Shown here: positions 1 to 14,082 of the stretch, piece after piece
How positions within the stretch are numbered: the stretch's first letter is position 1
Layout of the letters: the number at the start of each line of letters is the position of its first letter
Assembly (NCBI RefSeq): GCF_954871325.1
Contig: NC_088777.1
Span: 10,455,366 to 10,519,365, forward strand
Source: Gordionus sp. m RMFG-2023
Taxonomy: Eukaryota > Nematomorpha > Gordioida > Chordodea > Parachordodidae
Length of the DNA: 64,000 nt
Reading direction: 5' to 3'
Made by a program: the position numbers and the translations under genes
The notes under the pieces: generated by a model
Told to the model about the DNA's origin: nothing
Seen by the model: only the letters and a program-made list of their open reading frames with translations
The model's database searches: none

Positions 1-697
1 TTAAAAAAAAAAAACTAATATGATTTTATAAAGAAAAATATCAAAAAATTTGTTGAGCACGTTTTTAAATGATTTGAAGATCCGATGCCAAAGAATTTAT
101 TCGAGTCTTTCCTTTCCTTATCATAACGGTTATGATTTTGTAGAATTTATTTTATATAATAAAATTGTTGGAATTATAAGAACCTTCTCTAATTCTGATG
201 GATTCAGGCTTAGCTAGTGAACAAAGATAAAATTCCGAAAATAAATGTTTAGAAAAAGGGGTAAATTTAAAGAAAAAATAAATGGTAAAAAATATACTTA
301 GAAATTTATATTTAAAATCTAAAAATAGGTATAAAAAAACCAGATCGAGACACATATTTTCAAAAGAGCTAATCTGTATTTTATGAGTAAAGCACTTTTG
401 GATTGACAAATTGCTTATTGTTTTAAAGTTCTGATTTAGAATACTTTTCATAAATTGAATTATTTTTTTTTATAAATATAATCTATATATTTTCTTGAAA
501 CTTGAAGGAAAAACAAACCCTATTTTCCCAATTGTTTCACTTTATTTTCCCGAATTTCCTGAAAAATTTCCCCAGGTTATAGTTTCACGGGTAAATATAC
601 ATCCCCAAATTTGAATCTTATAAATGTTTAACTGTATTGCTTTTAATAATATATAAATATATGCATTAGAGAAAATGTTTATAATATTTAATATACC

Positions 698-815
698 GTA
701 ATTCACTAACAAACTCTGATTAACATAGATTTGGTCGAATGGGTTAAAGGGGACGCCATTGCTGTGTTGATCATATATCAAGGAGCATTTTGGGTCAACT
801 TCTTCCTTTCTAAAA
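698..815 (-). CDS. Doubtful isolated exon
   Basis: On the minus strand an open stretch of about 40 codons, around the peptide DPKCSLIYDQHSN and on to DQIYVNQSLL, has less A/T-biased codon use than its surroundings. It is preceded by a TTTTAG that could be a splice acceptor and followed by GTATAT that could be a donor. I do not recognise the protein, and no partner exon was found within the window. It could equally be a chance open frame or a piece of a decayed transposon. The downstream part of the same open frame has intron-like composition and is left out. Confidence 0.2.
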
Positions 816-2584
816 CTATCTATATTTTTTTTATTTGAAATTTGCAATTAATTATTTTGTAATCTGTAATTATTCTTATCTAGGTAGAAAAAATATTATA
901 ATCAAAAAATATGTAATTTATTATCCAAAATTTTTGTTATATCTTCGAAAAATAATATTTGCTTACTTTCTTTCTTTCCTTGCATGGATATTAAGAATTG
1001 TGTATAGAATGATAATGATGAAACTTCTTTGCTATACTTAGAAGAAATAAATATTATTTGCTACAGATTGAACCCTCAAAATATTTTGGCCAGGTTAGGT
1101 TTGAGTTTAAAGATCAGATCAAAATTGTGAACCTACTTAAGTTCAAAGTTGGTTCGACAAAAATAGGTTTGATTCGGGTTCAGGACCTCAGTCAAATTTT
1201 TGAATTGCCAATCAAAAATTTATCTTTCATATTGAAAATCTAAATTATTAAAAAATCTATTTCTTAAGGTATTATATAATATTTATTTAAATTACACTAA
1301 AAAAAATACATAATTCGATCATATTTTTTTATATTAATATAGAATTAGTGTGGAGGCTCCAGTCATATTAAAATGTTGGTCTCTAGGTTAGAAAATTTAA
1401 AGCCCCCTCCCTCAAGATTTAAAATAAAATTGTCAATTTTTTTCACAGCTCCATCTTTAATCCTATTTAACATGTGATTGGTGGAAAAAGAAATTGATAC
1501 TATAGGGAATCAGCAGGGGAAATATAGTATATAGGATTGTATATATTTTGAACATTGAATTATGATAAAGATTTAGACAACCTTTTTCCAAAATATATAA
1601 TATCATATCTGATTTTAATAAACATTAAATTTTGATAAAGATATAAAAAAAATTCTAATTATTACTCTTTTTTTGATAAATAAATAAATACCTCCATTTT
1701 AAAATCGTAAAATTATAATAAGGTCAATTAATATAATATATAACATCAGAAGATAAAATGTGTAAAATGTAAGAAAATACAAAAAAATTTTAAGATTTAA
1801 CATCTAAAAAAGCATAAGAAAATATTTAAATTGTAAATTTTAATTAAATCCAAATTTGAAAGAATATACGATAATTTTTCATTATAATAATATTAATAGC
1901 CATGAAGGAATGAGTCCTGGGTCAACCTATACAGAAAAAGATCAATAGCATTCGATATATTTATATTGTATTTTATTTCAATATTTGAAGACTGAATATC
2001 TCCAAAAATAAATGAATGTTTATTTAGGGATGAAATAAAATAAATATAATGGCCTTTTTTTCACTCATTCAGAAAAAAATTATAGGCAATTAAATTTTTT
2101 TTTATATAGTCCATACACATAATTTCACAGTTTTTTAAAAAAAATCCTATAGGAAGTTTTATAATTCATTTATACAGGCTCACACCTCGTCACAACATAA
2201 AAGCGTTTTTATCTGCCGTTAAAGATGTCCTGGTCTATTTCACTTATATAAACGTTATTATTTCCTCTAGTTTTGGGTGACCTTAAAGAAACAAGTCTAT
2301 TAAAATAATTATATCTATGGAGAATAAAACTATCAAAATTTTATTAAACAATTCCCTCGGCGATTTATTTAAAAAGGTTTCGATGGATTCTACCTTTAAA
2401 CCTATTCTTAAGCAATTACTCCTCTCTAGTGTGACATGTTCCTTTTTTTTAAAAAAGTATATAAAATTATTAACTTCTTTCATGTAGTTTTTAAATTTTA
2501 ACAAATCTTGGGATGATGGTATTTTTTTTATTAAAAAATATAAGTTTTTGGATTGTTTAACGTAAATGGTATTCCAAGAAATAG

Positions 2585-2755
2585 TGTTGTTAAACGGCTC
2601 GTTTTTTAAAAAAAGGCGAACCTAATATTTTAGCTATAAAATATTACGCAGGACTAAAGATTTTGCTCATAGAAGCCAAAAAGAGTTGGATATCTATTTA
2701 CGAAATCTTGAAGCTTGCTCAATATTATTTTGACTAAAATCTTAAATTAAAATGG
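2585..2755. repeat. Decayed copy of the GTGTTGTTAAACGG MITE
   Basis: Begins GTGTTGTTAAACGGCTCG, like the intact copies at 5938, 20274 and 48842. It keeps the internal word GATTTTGCTCATAGAAG, but the right terminus is degraded, so the end is approximate. Confidence 0.55.
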
Positions 2756-5700
2756 GCAAATATTAAGAAATATCTCAAGCAAGAAGCCAAAAAAAGTTTT
2801 ACTTTCACGCGCTTGATCTATGAGATTCGGTCAATTTTTTTGTTAAAATTCAAAGAAAAAAGAAAAAAAAAAAATTATTTTGTTAATGTAATATAATAAT
2901 TTTTTAAAATTTTTATGATGTTAGAATCTTACGTTATATTTTATAGGCAGAATTCAATTTATGAAAGATCAATAACGTGCATTGTGATAAAAACTAAGAA
3001 TCCTTTTCGTTCGTGACCTTTACTATTATAAAGTGTGGGTGGTTTAATGTTTTACATGAATATTCGATTTCTTAAATAATATGATTGAGGGGGCTAAATA
3101 AATTACATTATAAGAACTAAACATAGGTATAATTATATAACATAAATTCACCTCCAAGATAAAACAAAAATAATTTATTCAATTTTAAAATGAGAAAGAC
3201 TGGTTCTATATGTCCCTCGAAATTACAAAATATATATTTTATGATTATCAAATAACAAATTTATGCTTTACATGGGAATCCCTCCACCAAACTTAGGAAT
3301 AGGATGAAGTTTGATAATATAACTTGAAACATTATATAGTTTAGATTCATTTGAAAAAGGGGATAATAAATTAATAAATTTTTTTTTTGTTGAAAAATTC
3401 TGGAATTTTCAGTTTAAATTTATAATTATAAGCAACAATTAAAAAAAAACACCCTTTGCCCTAAATTTTTCTTATAGTTGGATCAGATTTATAATTAAAT
3501 ATTTGTTTTAAGGTCCTCGATTGTTTTAAATATAGCCCGATATACTTTAGATTAAAAAAAAAAGAAGTAAATAATTTAAAAATGAAATGATTTAAATTTC
3601 AATTATCTTTTGTTTGATTATGGCTAATTCCCGTGACAGTCGCGATAAAGAATGATTGGTTAATTGATTACTTGCGTCATGAAATTCGAGAATAAGTTGT
3701 AATAGTAATATTATCAGAGATCTTCATATATTGATTTTTTTTAGGTTCATACCGAAGCTAACTTCGAAGAATTTTCCCCTTTTCAAGCCCGACCCAATTT
3801 TTAGACAAAAAAATAACCCAATTTTTTTAAAAAATTATTTTTATATTTTATGGCCCTAATTTTTTAAATTTCGTTAAATTAAATAATTTTTGACGGCAAA
3901 TATATTTTGTTAATTGTTCCAAAGATAAATTGAAAATATGAGCAATAAATGAATTGTTAAATAATTCATAATATGATTTTCCAACGTAGTCCGCGCTTTG
4001 TAAAAAAATATCCTTTATTTTTTAAATTATACCCATCACGGTCATTATGATTACGGTGGGCTGAACCTGCAGCGGTCTCTGTCTAATATTATATTATAAC
4101 ATATGCCAAATCATTTTTGAAATATTTTGCATTGCATATAATTTTGACCCCCTTACTAAATATATTTTGCCATTCAATTTCATACCGATCTACAATTTAA
4201 TTTAATATGACCAGCGTCTTATATGATTTAAAATATAAACATTTATTAATTTAGTAAATAAATAAATAATTAGCAATTTTAAATCTAAAAATTTTCTACC
4301 TTTTTATATATTTTTTAACCTATATTATTTTATAGGTTACATTTATTTATAGATTTTATAAACAACACTAATTCTTCAATTAGGTTGGTTGTACGATAGC
4401 AAGTAATTAGCTTTAGAAAAAACCGGTTCTAGCAAAAGTTATTATTTCATATAATATTTTTCTCGAATGTGATTCACTTTGGAAGGTTTATAATTGTTTG
4501 GAAACGGAATTATAACCCGTAACTCTGGGAACCCTGGCAATTCTCAAAAAACCACGAGCTAGAACCATTTATTTAAAATATTCAGAGCTGAAACCCGCTA
4601 TGGTTCAAGTCCCGAACTCTAGTTATAAATCAGAAAAGTAATACTTTTTGATAGAGGTTATCGATACTTAGTACGGGGTAAAAAAGTATATAATTTTTTT
4701 ATAGTAGATACCTTCATTTTAAAGATATGCCAAAACATAGGGGAGATTCTTCGGAATTTATTAAAATATTTTAAAATATAATTAACTCAATTTACCTATA
4801 AATTAAAAATAACTTGTAATTTAAAAAAAAGAGAAAAATTAATTATAAATTAGTCATTTATAAATAGAAAGAAATTTAATACATGATATAATAATATAAT
4901 GTAAGAAACTTCTTGCTTAAATTAAAATATGCAATTTAAAAAATGTTGGTTTCAAGGTTTTAAATCTAATTTATCTTACATTTATAAATCATAAAGTTGG
5001 CAAAATGACTCGAGGATAAAATTTAAAAACTTTTGCCAATATTTGGTGCATATTTATGCCTAATTGATCTTCCAGGCAAAATCAACTGTTTTTGAAATTA
5101 TGAGCAAGATTGTGCAGGCCAAGATTTAATCTTTGTGCCTTATCAATATTATTTAAACCGGTCACAGGTGATCCTAATAGTTAAGTTAGTGATATTCAAT
5201 TTAAAGGCGATTTATAGAACAACTTGAGGAATAAATTCTTAAATTTATGCCAATGAGAAACCCTTAATTTGTGCCTAATTGATCTTCAACACGAATCTAG
5301 CAGAATCAATGTTAGGCGAAATAACAAAAATTTGGTAACTTGCCAAAAGCAATCCATATAAGTATCTGTAAATATTAGATACTTAATTTGTGCCTCCATA
5401 TTTTTCAGCAGGATATCATCAATTAGAATTGAGTTATAAGCAAAAAAATTAGCAGTTTGCAAAAATTAAAGTTAAAGAAATTCTCGTTAGATAATTAATT
5501 TGAGCCAGGATGAGAAACCAACCGGAAGTGAGGTTATAAGCAAAATAAAGGATGGAAGAATAATGGTGGTAGATCAGAAACGGGTAGTATACCTAGAGTG
5601 GTTGGTGGAGCATCCGTGGCTGTGGTACTGATGGTGTACTTTAGGATATTGCTAACGTGATATTATGACAAAATTTCGCTTATATTTTAATTAAACACAA

Positions 5701-5937
5701 AATATAAAATACTTTTATTACTTAATCGCTATTATAAAAATTATATCACGATAAACTTAAAAACGAATAATCAAAAAATTCTATCCCTTTATAAGGAAAA
5801 TAGAAGGGGCAAAATAAAAAATTATAAAAGAAAAAGGTTAGATTAATTTATCAATACAAAAAAAAATTTAAATTGCTTATAACTTATTATCCTCATCAAA
5901 CAGTTTTTTATTATGCCCGATTCCCCCCTCACCCCTA

Positions 5938-6156
5938 GTGTTAATAAACGGCTCGTTTTTAGCCGATTTTTTAAAACGGCTAACACAATATTTTAGCCAG
6001 ATAAATATCGACTAAGCCTCGAGATTTCGATAATATATGTCTAGACTTTTGTTCCTTCTATGAGCAAAATTTTCAGGCTTGCGTAATATTTTTCTGGATG
6101 AAATAGTGAGTTAGCCGTTTTTAAAAATCGGCTCAAAACGAGCCGTTTAACAACAC
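5938..6156. mobile_element. Palindromic MITE, TA target site
   Basis: A 219-bp element with near-perfect inverted termini (GTGTTAATAAACGGCTCG on the left; the right end reads AGCCGTTTAACAACAC). Each terminal region holds a nested small palindrome in which CGGCTC faces GAGCCG. It is flanked by TA on both sides, as for Tc1/mariner-type insertion. Related copies lie at 2585, 20274 and 48842, with older relics near 22050 and 28170. It has no coding capacity and is probably mobilised in trans. Confidence 0.75.
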
Positions 6157-7485
6157 TACTCAACCCCATCACTCGAGGAATATTTTAAACAACGAAAAAG
6201 TTTTATAAAAAAATACGAGTTTAGTAAGGGTAAAAACAAATATAATATCGTCCATACGTATTTTTGACCAAAAAAACTTTTATTTTGTTCCTTATTTTTT
6301 AGGCCATCTCTTCATATGAGTAAGGCAGTAAAAAAAATGACCTTGGCTTGACTCTTCTTAAATCTATATAAGTCGTAGAATAACAAAAATTTTCTCCCCT
6401 TTAAATTAGCAATTTGCTCATGAAAAACCTATGTTAATGTGCAAGTCCACAATTCAGTTTAAGCAAAATTTTAAAAAGTTTTATCATTTTATAACGATTA
6501 CAAAAAGAAAGAGAGATTAGCACTTAAATAAATCAGATATCGGTTGTACTTTAGTAAGTTTTAGATAATTAAGTTACTGATGGTCCTGTAATTAGGTGAT
6601 ATAGTGCAGCTTTTGGTTCTAATATGTATCATTTTTCTAACAAGAATTAATCAATATTGCATCTAGGATTCAGGGGAGGAAGGGGGGCCCAGAAAGTTGC
6701 CATTAGATTTTTTATTAGTATTTTGGGACCATTTCGTAATAAATTTGATTAACCAATATTTAAAAAATTGAAGTATAAAATTATTTATTTTGCCTTTCGA
6801 ATGTCTACATCTATTTTGCTTTCATCCAAATATCGGGTTTTAATGTATTTTATGCACTACAATTTATTTATATTTACATTTAGTTAGTTTTTTTTAAAGG
6901 GGAAAATCTGAAAATTTATATACTACGCTCAACATATCCTTTTATTTAGATTAGGATTAATATTATTTTCCACTTATAATATTCAAAAAAGATTGTATAT
7001 TTTTTGGGGGCCAAGCTAATATTTATTTATTTTATTTATAAGAGATAAGACTATTTAATTATTTTATTTTAAATTAAAAAAAAAACCTTAGTATAAATAG
7101 AAGAAAGGGGGAAGGACATATTTTCACATTACCACCCATTCAAATTTTTAAAAACGATATTGGCATAAAAAAAAGTGTTCATACTTGATAAACTTTAGAT
7201 AAATTCTTTTAGTAGTTTATTTATTTATTATAATGAATCCACAAATGTGTAACATTCGACTAGTGTAAAAATATATATTGCGATTATACAATAAATTAAC
7301 GATTAATCAATATTCCGAAACAAATAAATGCCTCTAAATGAGCGTGTTTGAGGTTTTAATTACAAATAAATTCACAGGTTTAGAATATAGTGTTTTGTTA
7401 TCACATTTTTTTTTCAAAGTAGAAAAAAAAATAAAATATACATTAACAAGGTAAAAAAAATATAATGTCTTGAAGTGCTTTAGAT

Positions 7486-9545
7486 TTATACTTTAGAAAT
7501 TACGCTTTGATTGGTGTTTCCAACTATCAGATTCCCAACAAGCCCGCGAAACTTCTTATCGAAAATGAAGTAAAACATGGGCTTCCAAAGCGAATTGGAG
7601 ATGATCACCCAAGAGGTTATGAATTCTAATTCGGGGTGGTAACTATTCTGGAAAATGGATACTTGAGAAAGATTCCCAAAATTATTTTTGGACATTTCTA
7701 CCATACGGCTAGATTTTGATCTAGTTACTTCCAAGGAGGTGTCATTGTCATGGGATATAAAGGCATGCACCTTTAACACTATCCATGGTATCCATGAAAT
7801 CACAAAGAGTACTATATTGGTGAATGAGAGTAAATAAGAACTGGCATCCATAGCCAAGCCTGTTATGAATGGAGAATTGTTTTGATCCGTACTGTAGAGC
7901 AAGTCGGATTTGTCTGCCTTATTACCTAATCCTCCATCCTTAGAAATAGTGTTAGCAAGTTTGAACCCGGGTGACTGTGAAGGGGAGGAAGGCTGGGATT
8001 TAAGATTATTGATTATTGCGTTGTTGGATAGATTGCCCTTTTTAAACGTCTCCAAAGTAATGGCATCTCTATCTTGACGTCGATCATAAACTTTTTTGGC
8101 GATAGGCTTGCCATTACTATCCACTATAACAAGTTCTCGAGTAAAAGAATTGTTATTTGGTTTTTTCTTATAACCTCTACGACCGGACATTATAGATTTC
8201 CGTATTCTCCTATACATAGTGTCATAAGCCATTGACATCCTTCTCGGGTTAAACCTTCCCCCCGTTTCAACAAATGGGACGTTGGTGCCATTATGCTTAT
8301 TATTCATAACTTTCCTGATATGCATATATTGTTGAAACAACCTCTTAAATATGGAGGAATACGTAAAAGCAAGCGTTAAAAAGGTAGGCATAATTATCAA
8401 AGCTCCCACCGTCAATGAATACGCTGTCATAAGTCTCCAATCTAAAACGCAAAGATATGAGTCCTTGTTGAAGCGAGACCACTTATAGCCATATAAATGG
8501 GGGGAAGTTATGAGAGCGGCCGTCAACCAACTAAAAGCTATCCAACATTTATAACGTGTTTTTCTAGACCCGCTATTTTCATATTTGTAAGGCTTTCTCA
8601 AGGCCAAATATCTGACATTTTTATTTGTTTATTTTTTAAATAAATATAATTTATTAACTAATGAAAACAAAAAAAATTTTTTTAAGTTCCCCATATGAAA
8701 TAGTATTAAAAAATCCTCTCCAATGAGCCTACATTTTAGCAGGCAATTAAAATCGCGGAATTTTATGCTATTTATAATTGCGCAATTAATTTGGTAAATC
8801 ATTATTATTTCGCAAAAATCCCATTTTCGCGAGATTTTATAATCGCTTACCAGAACCTAATTATGAAATTTTATCATAAATTTTAATAGTAGAGTAGGAT
8901 TTATTATAATATTAAATATGTAATTTTCATGCCATAAATTGCCAATGTAGCTTTGTAAATATTCTAATAATACTATAGAGATATTTATTTATTCGATTAA
9001 ATATTAAATTAAAATGAGAAGAGATAAAACCTATCGGCACCGATCCACATAAAATGGCACCATACGACTATCCATATCACGACTTGCAAATACGAGGTGA
9101 CTTTACAAGCTAAATTACTGTATACCCAGGACCCGCTGTAAGCCGGATAAATAGATAGCGGTGATACGAAAAGACCCATCATTAAATCTGCCACGGCAAT
9201 TGACAAGTTATAATAGCTATAAAGCTCTAAATTGAGGGAATTTCGGTATTTAGTTAGCACCCAGATAACTGTTGTATTGAAAACCACTATCAAAATTGTC
9301 AGCAAAACTATAAATACGCATTTTGCTACGAGGTATGGATTATGAACATCCTCGGGGTTCGGGTAATTGGAGGAATTTTGAAGCCTCGTGGGATCAATGA
9401 GAGATATCTCATCGACTAAATTTTTTAGATGATAAATATTCGCTGAAGGATTTGTCGTGTTGTAAGAGCCAAAAGTGGAGAAAAATCCTTCGGTAAACTG
9501 TTCGTCTTCCGGGAAATCGAAAAATACATTAAACCTTTTGCTCAT
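7486..9545 (-). CDS. Class A (rhodopsin-like) G-protein-coupled receptor, orphan type
   Basis: Two exons, 9545-9031 and 8611-7486, give a 546-residue plasma-membrane receptor. The intron donor follows GCCGATAG and the acceptor precedes ATATTTGGCC. Joined, they rebuild codon 172 and a canonical DRY motif (D171-R172-Y173). Landmarks: N90 (1.50) in TM1, LSIAVAD with D120 (2.50) in TM2, W140 in the first loop, C147 (3.25), W in TM4, SWIP (6.47-6.50) in TM6, and KPMFY in place of NPxxY in TM7. Position 3.32 is Gln (154), so the aspartate that binds amines is missing and a classical monoamine ligand is unlikely. The extracellular N-terminus carries possible N-glycosylation sites at N29 and N57, with no clear signal peptide. 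The third intracellular loop is very long (well over 100 residues), basic and Ser-rich, suited to G-protein or arrestin regulation. TM5 and the following 'TYSSIFK' resemble the GPR21/GPR52 group by eye, but that placement is tentative. Ligand unknown. Confidence 0.85.
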
Positions 9546-9689
9546 TTGTTTCTAAAAAGAAAATTAAATTTGTTAACATATCAATATATATTGTTAAAAT
9601 AGAGGACTCTGAATACATACTAACAAATTTCCCTAAAATAAAAAATCCCAAGACTCTAAAAGATTGGAGAGGCATATCGTTAAACTCGG

Positions 9690-10389
9690 ATGTGCAATAT
9701 TTTTACTCATATTAAAAGCAACAGATTAAAACCCTATATCAAACCATACTATGAGGATTCCCTCATATCTTATAGGAAAGGGCAAAACGCTGTCGAAGCA
9801 ATAAATGCCTTAAAAATGCTACTAGAAAAAGTTTTAACATGCAAGAGTCAACTTTTCATTGCGGTTCTAGATTCTAAAAAAGCTTTAGGTTTGATTATTC
9901 AAAACAAGTTGTGGAAGTCCTTGGAGGTGATATGGACCTATAGTTATTTGCTTAAACTAATAACTAATATTTTACAAAATCACTCAATTCAAATCTGTGC
10001 TGGCTTAATATATCCTGTAATTCCGATCAAGATCCGATTAAAACAAGGATGTGTACTCTCGCCGATATTGTTTATCATTATAAATTGCAAATAATAAAGG
10101 TCAAATAACATTCTAGCCTTCGCAAATTCTGTACATTATGGCAAACTCTATGTTTATTTTACAATATCAAGTAGACATAATAGTTACAGAAGCTCCGGAG
10201 TTTGGCCTTACTCAAAACATTGATAAAACAAAGGTGATGACAGCCTTCCACTCTCTATCTTATAATAACCCATCTATAAATAATGTGATTATCGAGGAAG
10301 CTATCGTATACAATAAATTAAGCTCCGACACCTTACTAAAACTTTTAATTCATAATACATCCAATTTGGCTCTTTGGGGAAAAATCTAA
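9690..10389 (+). pseudogene. Non-LTR retrotransposon reverse transcriptase relic
   Basis: Two open pieces (9690-10094 and 10138-10389) resemble consecutive parts of a LINE-type reverse transcriptase. The first has YRKGQNAVEAIN, then LDSKKALG (normally a DFxKAFD-like block), then KQGCVLSPILF, the block just before the catalytic palm. The second has EAPEFGLTQNIDKTKVMT, the usual segment after the YxDD/FADD motif. The catalytic aspartates between them are lost: the plus strand reads 'LAFANS' where FADD would be expected. Frame breaks and stops show it is dead. No endonuclease domain, 5' end or poly-A tail was recognised. It lies just upstream of the GPCR in opposite orientation. Confidence 0.75.
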
Positions 10390-12063
10390 AACTCTCTCTA
10401 TATATCAAATGAGAATTAATAAGTCACCTCCTAAGGCAATCTCCGCACAATTTAATTTCTCTACGCTCTTGATAAACTGCAAGCTACCGGCATTGCTTTA
10501 AAGCCTTTCTTCCTATATAAAAATAAATAGTTTAGGAAGATAACTGATAACCAAAACCTTAAAAAATATGGGGTAAACTTGACAAATTACGAGAATTTAG
10601 AAAGATTCTACTTTTGATAACGATTTAACTAACACCTTGCTAATATTTAACTACGGTAAAATTTTAGGAACTTTATTAGTTTCTCTATAATATCTGTTTA
10701 AATCTCACTTCATATATAATCCTAACCCTCATTATCATTGTAATAATTTAAATAATATATAACCCAGATTTGAATTAAATTCACTGGCCCCAACAACGGG
10801 TGGAGGGGGGTCCGAAGCAACTGTTTCTAAAAATTTGATTGGGGGTACTTTTTTAAAAAAAACATTTTTTAAAAAAATTTAATTCTTTTATTGTTTTACT
10901 ACACCAATCCATAACCAAGTGATTTCTGGTTTATGATATCAGACTCGACCGCGTGATTCCGTTAATACATATTAAATTAAATAAGTGGAAGGGGGGGGGG
11001 TCTTATTATCACATTTTAATAAAAATTAGGTTGTTATATAAAATTATTTTTCCAATTTCAAAATATGCCCAAAAATATTAATAAAAAAAAATACAAATGC
11101 TTAATTAATAATTGCACATGGCATAATATAAGAGATAAAATGGACAGACCACATCAGAAAAAGACATGATTGGCTTAAAGAAAAGCTTTGAAAGTAGCTT
11201 TTAAGAATATTTATCAAAATTAGACGAATAGCAAAGAAATTCTTCAATTAATATTTAATTGTTTATACTTTTATAAAGGGTAGTAAAATGCAATTCAAGA
11301 AAAAAGAAGTAAAAATTGGGAATTCAATGCTGTTTGTATAATAAATATTTTTATTAAAATAATTATTTTTTAAAAGTGTACTAATAACGAAAATGTGTTA
11401 GAAGAAAATATAATATCTAACTCTTATTTTTGAAATTTATGATGGGTGTCAAAAAGTAATTAATAATTATTTCGAAAGGGGCGGGGGTACTTTTTAGGGG
11501 GGTATTCTGCTTCCATCACTCAGAAAGTGTAGAAGTAACTCATTAAATTTAAATATGATCCTTCTTTATTTATTGATATGTATTCAGTTTTATTATAGTT
11601 ATATTAGTGAAAGTAAAGTGTATTAATTTATTTATATTTATACTTACTTTATAAATAGAATATGTAATCATACTCCATTACCTAGTAAGATAATATATTG
11701 GGAATCTTTTCGTTTTTCTTTTCAGACTTTTTAATCATCTGCTATTTCCTATACTTTTACAACAACTAATAACATGGTCTGGTTTCTAGTTCCTACATTT
11801 TTACATAATTTACATGAGTTACAAGGTTTATTGGTATCCTTGAATAAAAAACCGGCATAATTATACGAAGGATGGGCCTCTGTATAATTCATGCTCGCTC
11901 ACACTTGGATAGGTCAGACCAACGTGCTAAGATAAGTTAATAATAACAGCTCCGATTTTAGCCGTTTCTGCCGATTACAAAAACAACGAAACCGAATTTT
12001 TAGACGTAAAATATCCTCATCCTCGGCATTATATGCTGGTTATATACATTTAATAATTTATAT

Positions 12064-12365
12064 TAGAGATCTGCAAAAGTAGGTGGTCCTTACCAGGCCC
12101 GGCCCGGATGGGCTTCGGGCCTAATATTTTTTAAGAAAATTCGGGCCGGGTCGGGTCGGGCCTTAGAAATTTTTTTAAAATATATCTAAATTTATCAATT
12201 TTATGTTGAATTTTTTATGTAAAAAATATGTGATTTTATTTATAGAAAGTAGACGCCAAATAACATATATCGTTTATTTTGAGTAATTATAAAAATTGAA
12301 AAACTTTATAAAATAAATTTCGGGCCGGGCCGGGCTTGAAAAATTAGGCGCGATGTATATCACTA
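12064..12365. mobile_element. GC-rich hAT-type MITE, 8-bp TSD
   Basis: A 302-bp element starting TAGAGATCTGC and ending ATCACTA, flanked by a perfect 8-bp direct repeat ATTTATAT (12056-12063 and 12366-12373). Both arms carry runs of GGCCCGGCCCGG or its complement around an AT-rich centre, so the strand can fold back on itself. The 8-bp duplication and TAGAG/CAGAG-type ends fit the hAT superfamily. It is non-coding. Sister copies lie at 27469 and 53162. Confidence 0.8.
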
Positions 12366-14082
12366 ATTTATATCACCATTTTTTAATGCATAGATTATAA
12401 TTTATATTTGATAAATTTATAGATTATTTAAGTATTAATATTAATTGTAAATATTTTAGTAATAAATATATACGACATTTTAAATATTCAACAACTTCAG
12501 GAATAATTTCTTGAATTTAATTTTTTCTAATCCCCCCCCCCTTACCTAATCAGATTCCTGGCTACGCGCCTGTATATTAATCATTTGCCCGATTTTCCCA
12601 GTTTTTCGCTATATCAAGTTTAATTATAATGAGAAAGTAACAAAATATTACCTTTAGTAACTAAAAAAACAGTTATAGAGTATAATTAAAATTGATTTGC
12701 CCCTTTAAAAAGTAAAATATATAAAAAATTAGTATAATCTTGTAAAAAAAATATGAAATAAGTAATTAGTTTTTTAAAAACCAGAGGATTGATTACTAAG
12801 AAAATATTTATATGAAATGTCTTTTTTTTTTAAAAATAAATAAATATATTATTTTAATTTATTTTACCTTGTAATCATTAATTTATTAAGAATAGATTTT
12901 GTTCATTTGCATCTTTCCATAAATTTACTGAATTTCACGAGATACCCGAAATTTAACATCTAATTTTTTTTAAAAAAATTTGTTTATTTTCCAAATTATT
13001 TAATCACACTTAATTATATTATTTATTAAAGTTTGATAAAAAGAAGATAAAACATAAAAAGTAAAAAAAAATAAAAGCAATTATTTTATTCTCTTTAAAA
13101 TTAATTTTATAATATAATAGATTTACTTTTTTTTCATTTTTCAAAAAAATATCGATTTCTTTGCCTTTTTTTACATATTAATCATGAAACCCTGTCTATA
13201 TTGAGCGTTTAAAACCTATAAATCCAATCAATATTTTTTCTCCCGGATTTGGATCAAATTTAATGATAATAAACTTTTTTTTTAAAATCGTTTTTTTAAA
13301 TTTTTTTAAAGTTTTATTTTGGAATTCAGTGTTTTTATTTAAGAAAAGGAAATGGATGCTCTGATTTTTTTTTTAATGAGCAAGAAATAACGCATTGCCA
13401 AATTTGTCAGAGATTCAAATATTATTTTTAATCGATAAATCGCTTTTGTATATCGCAAAAAAATGGAATGGGATGGGGATTGGTTTGGTATTATCTATTT
13501 ATAAAGGCACATTCTTTCTAAGGTCTTCATGGAAATTGAAGGTAGGTAAGTGTGCCGTTACAACAGCTGATTTATTTAAATTTCTGTTCTCCTATTTATA
13601 ATAAAATGACTTGTCACAAGGTTCTTAGATTTTTTTGAAAAAATAAACAAGTTATATTTCAATAGGCACTTACACGCATTTCAAAGTGAGCCTAATTATA
13701 TTTTTTGGCTAAATTTTAAAAAATCTTTTTGACATTTTAAAACTAAAAGGAGACAAGCATATTGTGTTCCAGTAGCGTAGCTACTGGGGGGGGGGTCCAT
13801 AAGATATATAATTTTAGTGTTTGTATGTATTATACATTGGCAGCGAATTCGCGCTAACTGTGAATGCAGAAAGACCCTTAGTTTAGAATTTTTTTAAAAT
13901 TATTTACTTTTTAAGCTTTCCCACTTCTACCGAAATAAATCAATTTTTGCTTAGATTTTAAATCTAGGATTGGCGTCGGCACTTATTATATAAAAAATGA
14001 ATTTGTTCTTAATATTCAGTATATTTTTTTTTAAATAGAAGATCACATTGTAATAATGCATAATATAGGATTATATTATCTA

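Larger units (their letters stand above)
1..7485. other. Gene-poor AT-rich stretch
   Basis: No convincing gene apart from one doubtful exon near position 750. The stretch is A/T-rich with stop codons in all frames, long A or T runs and two recognisable copies of a small inverted-repeat transposon family, listed separately. A region around 4980-5560 contains several loosely similar lines built on words such as TTTGTGCC and TATGAGCAA, which suggests an old degenerate repeat, but I could not define a unit. Confidence 0.6.
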
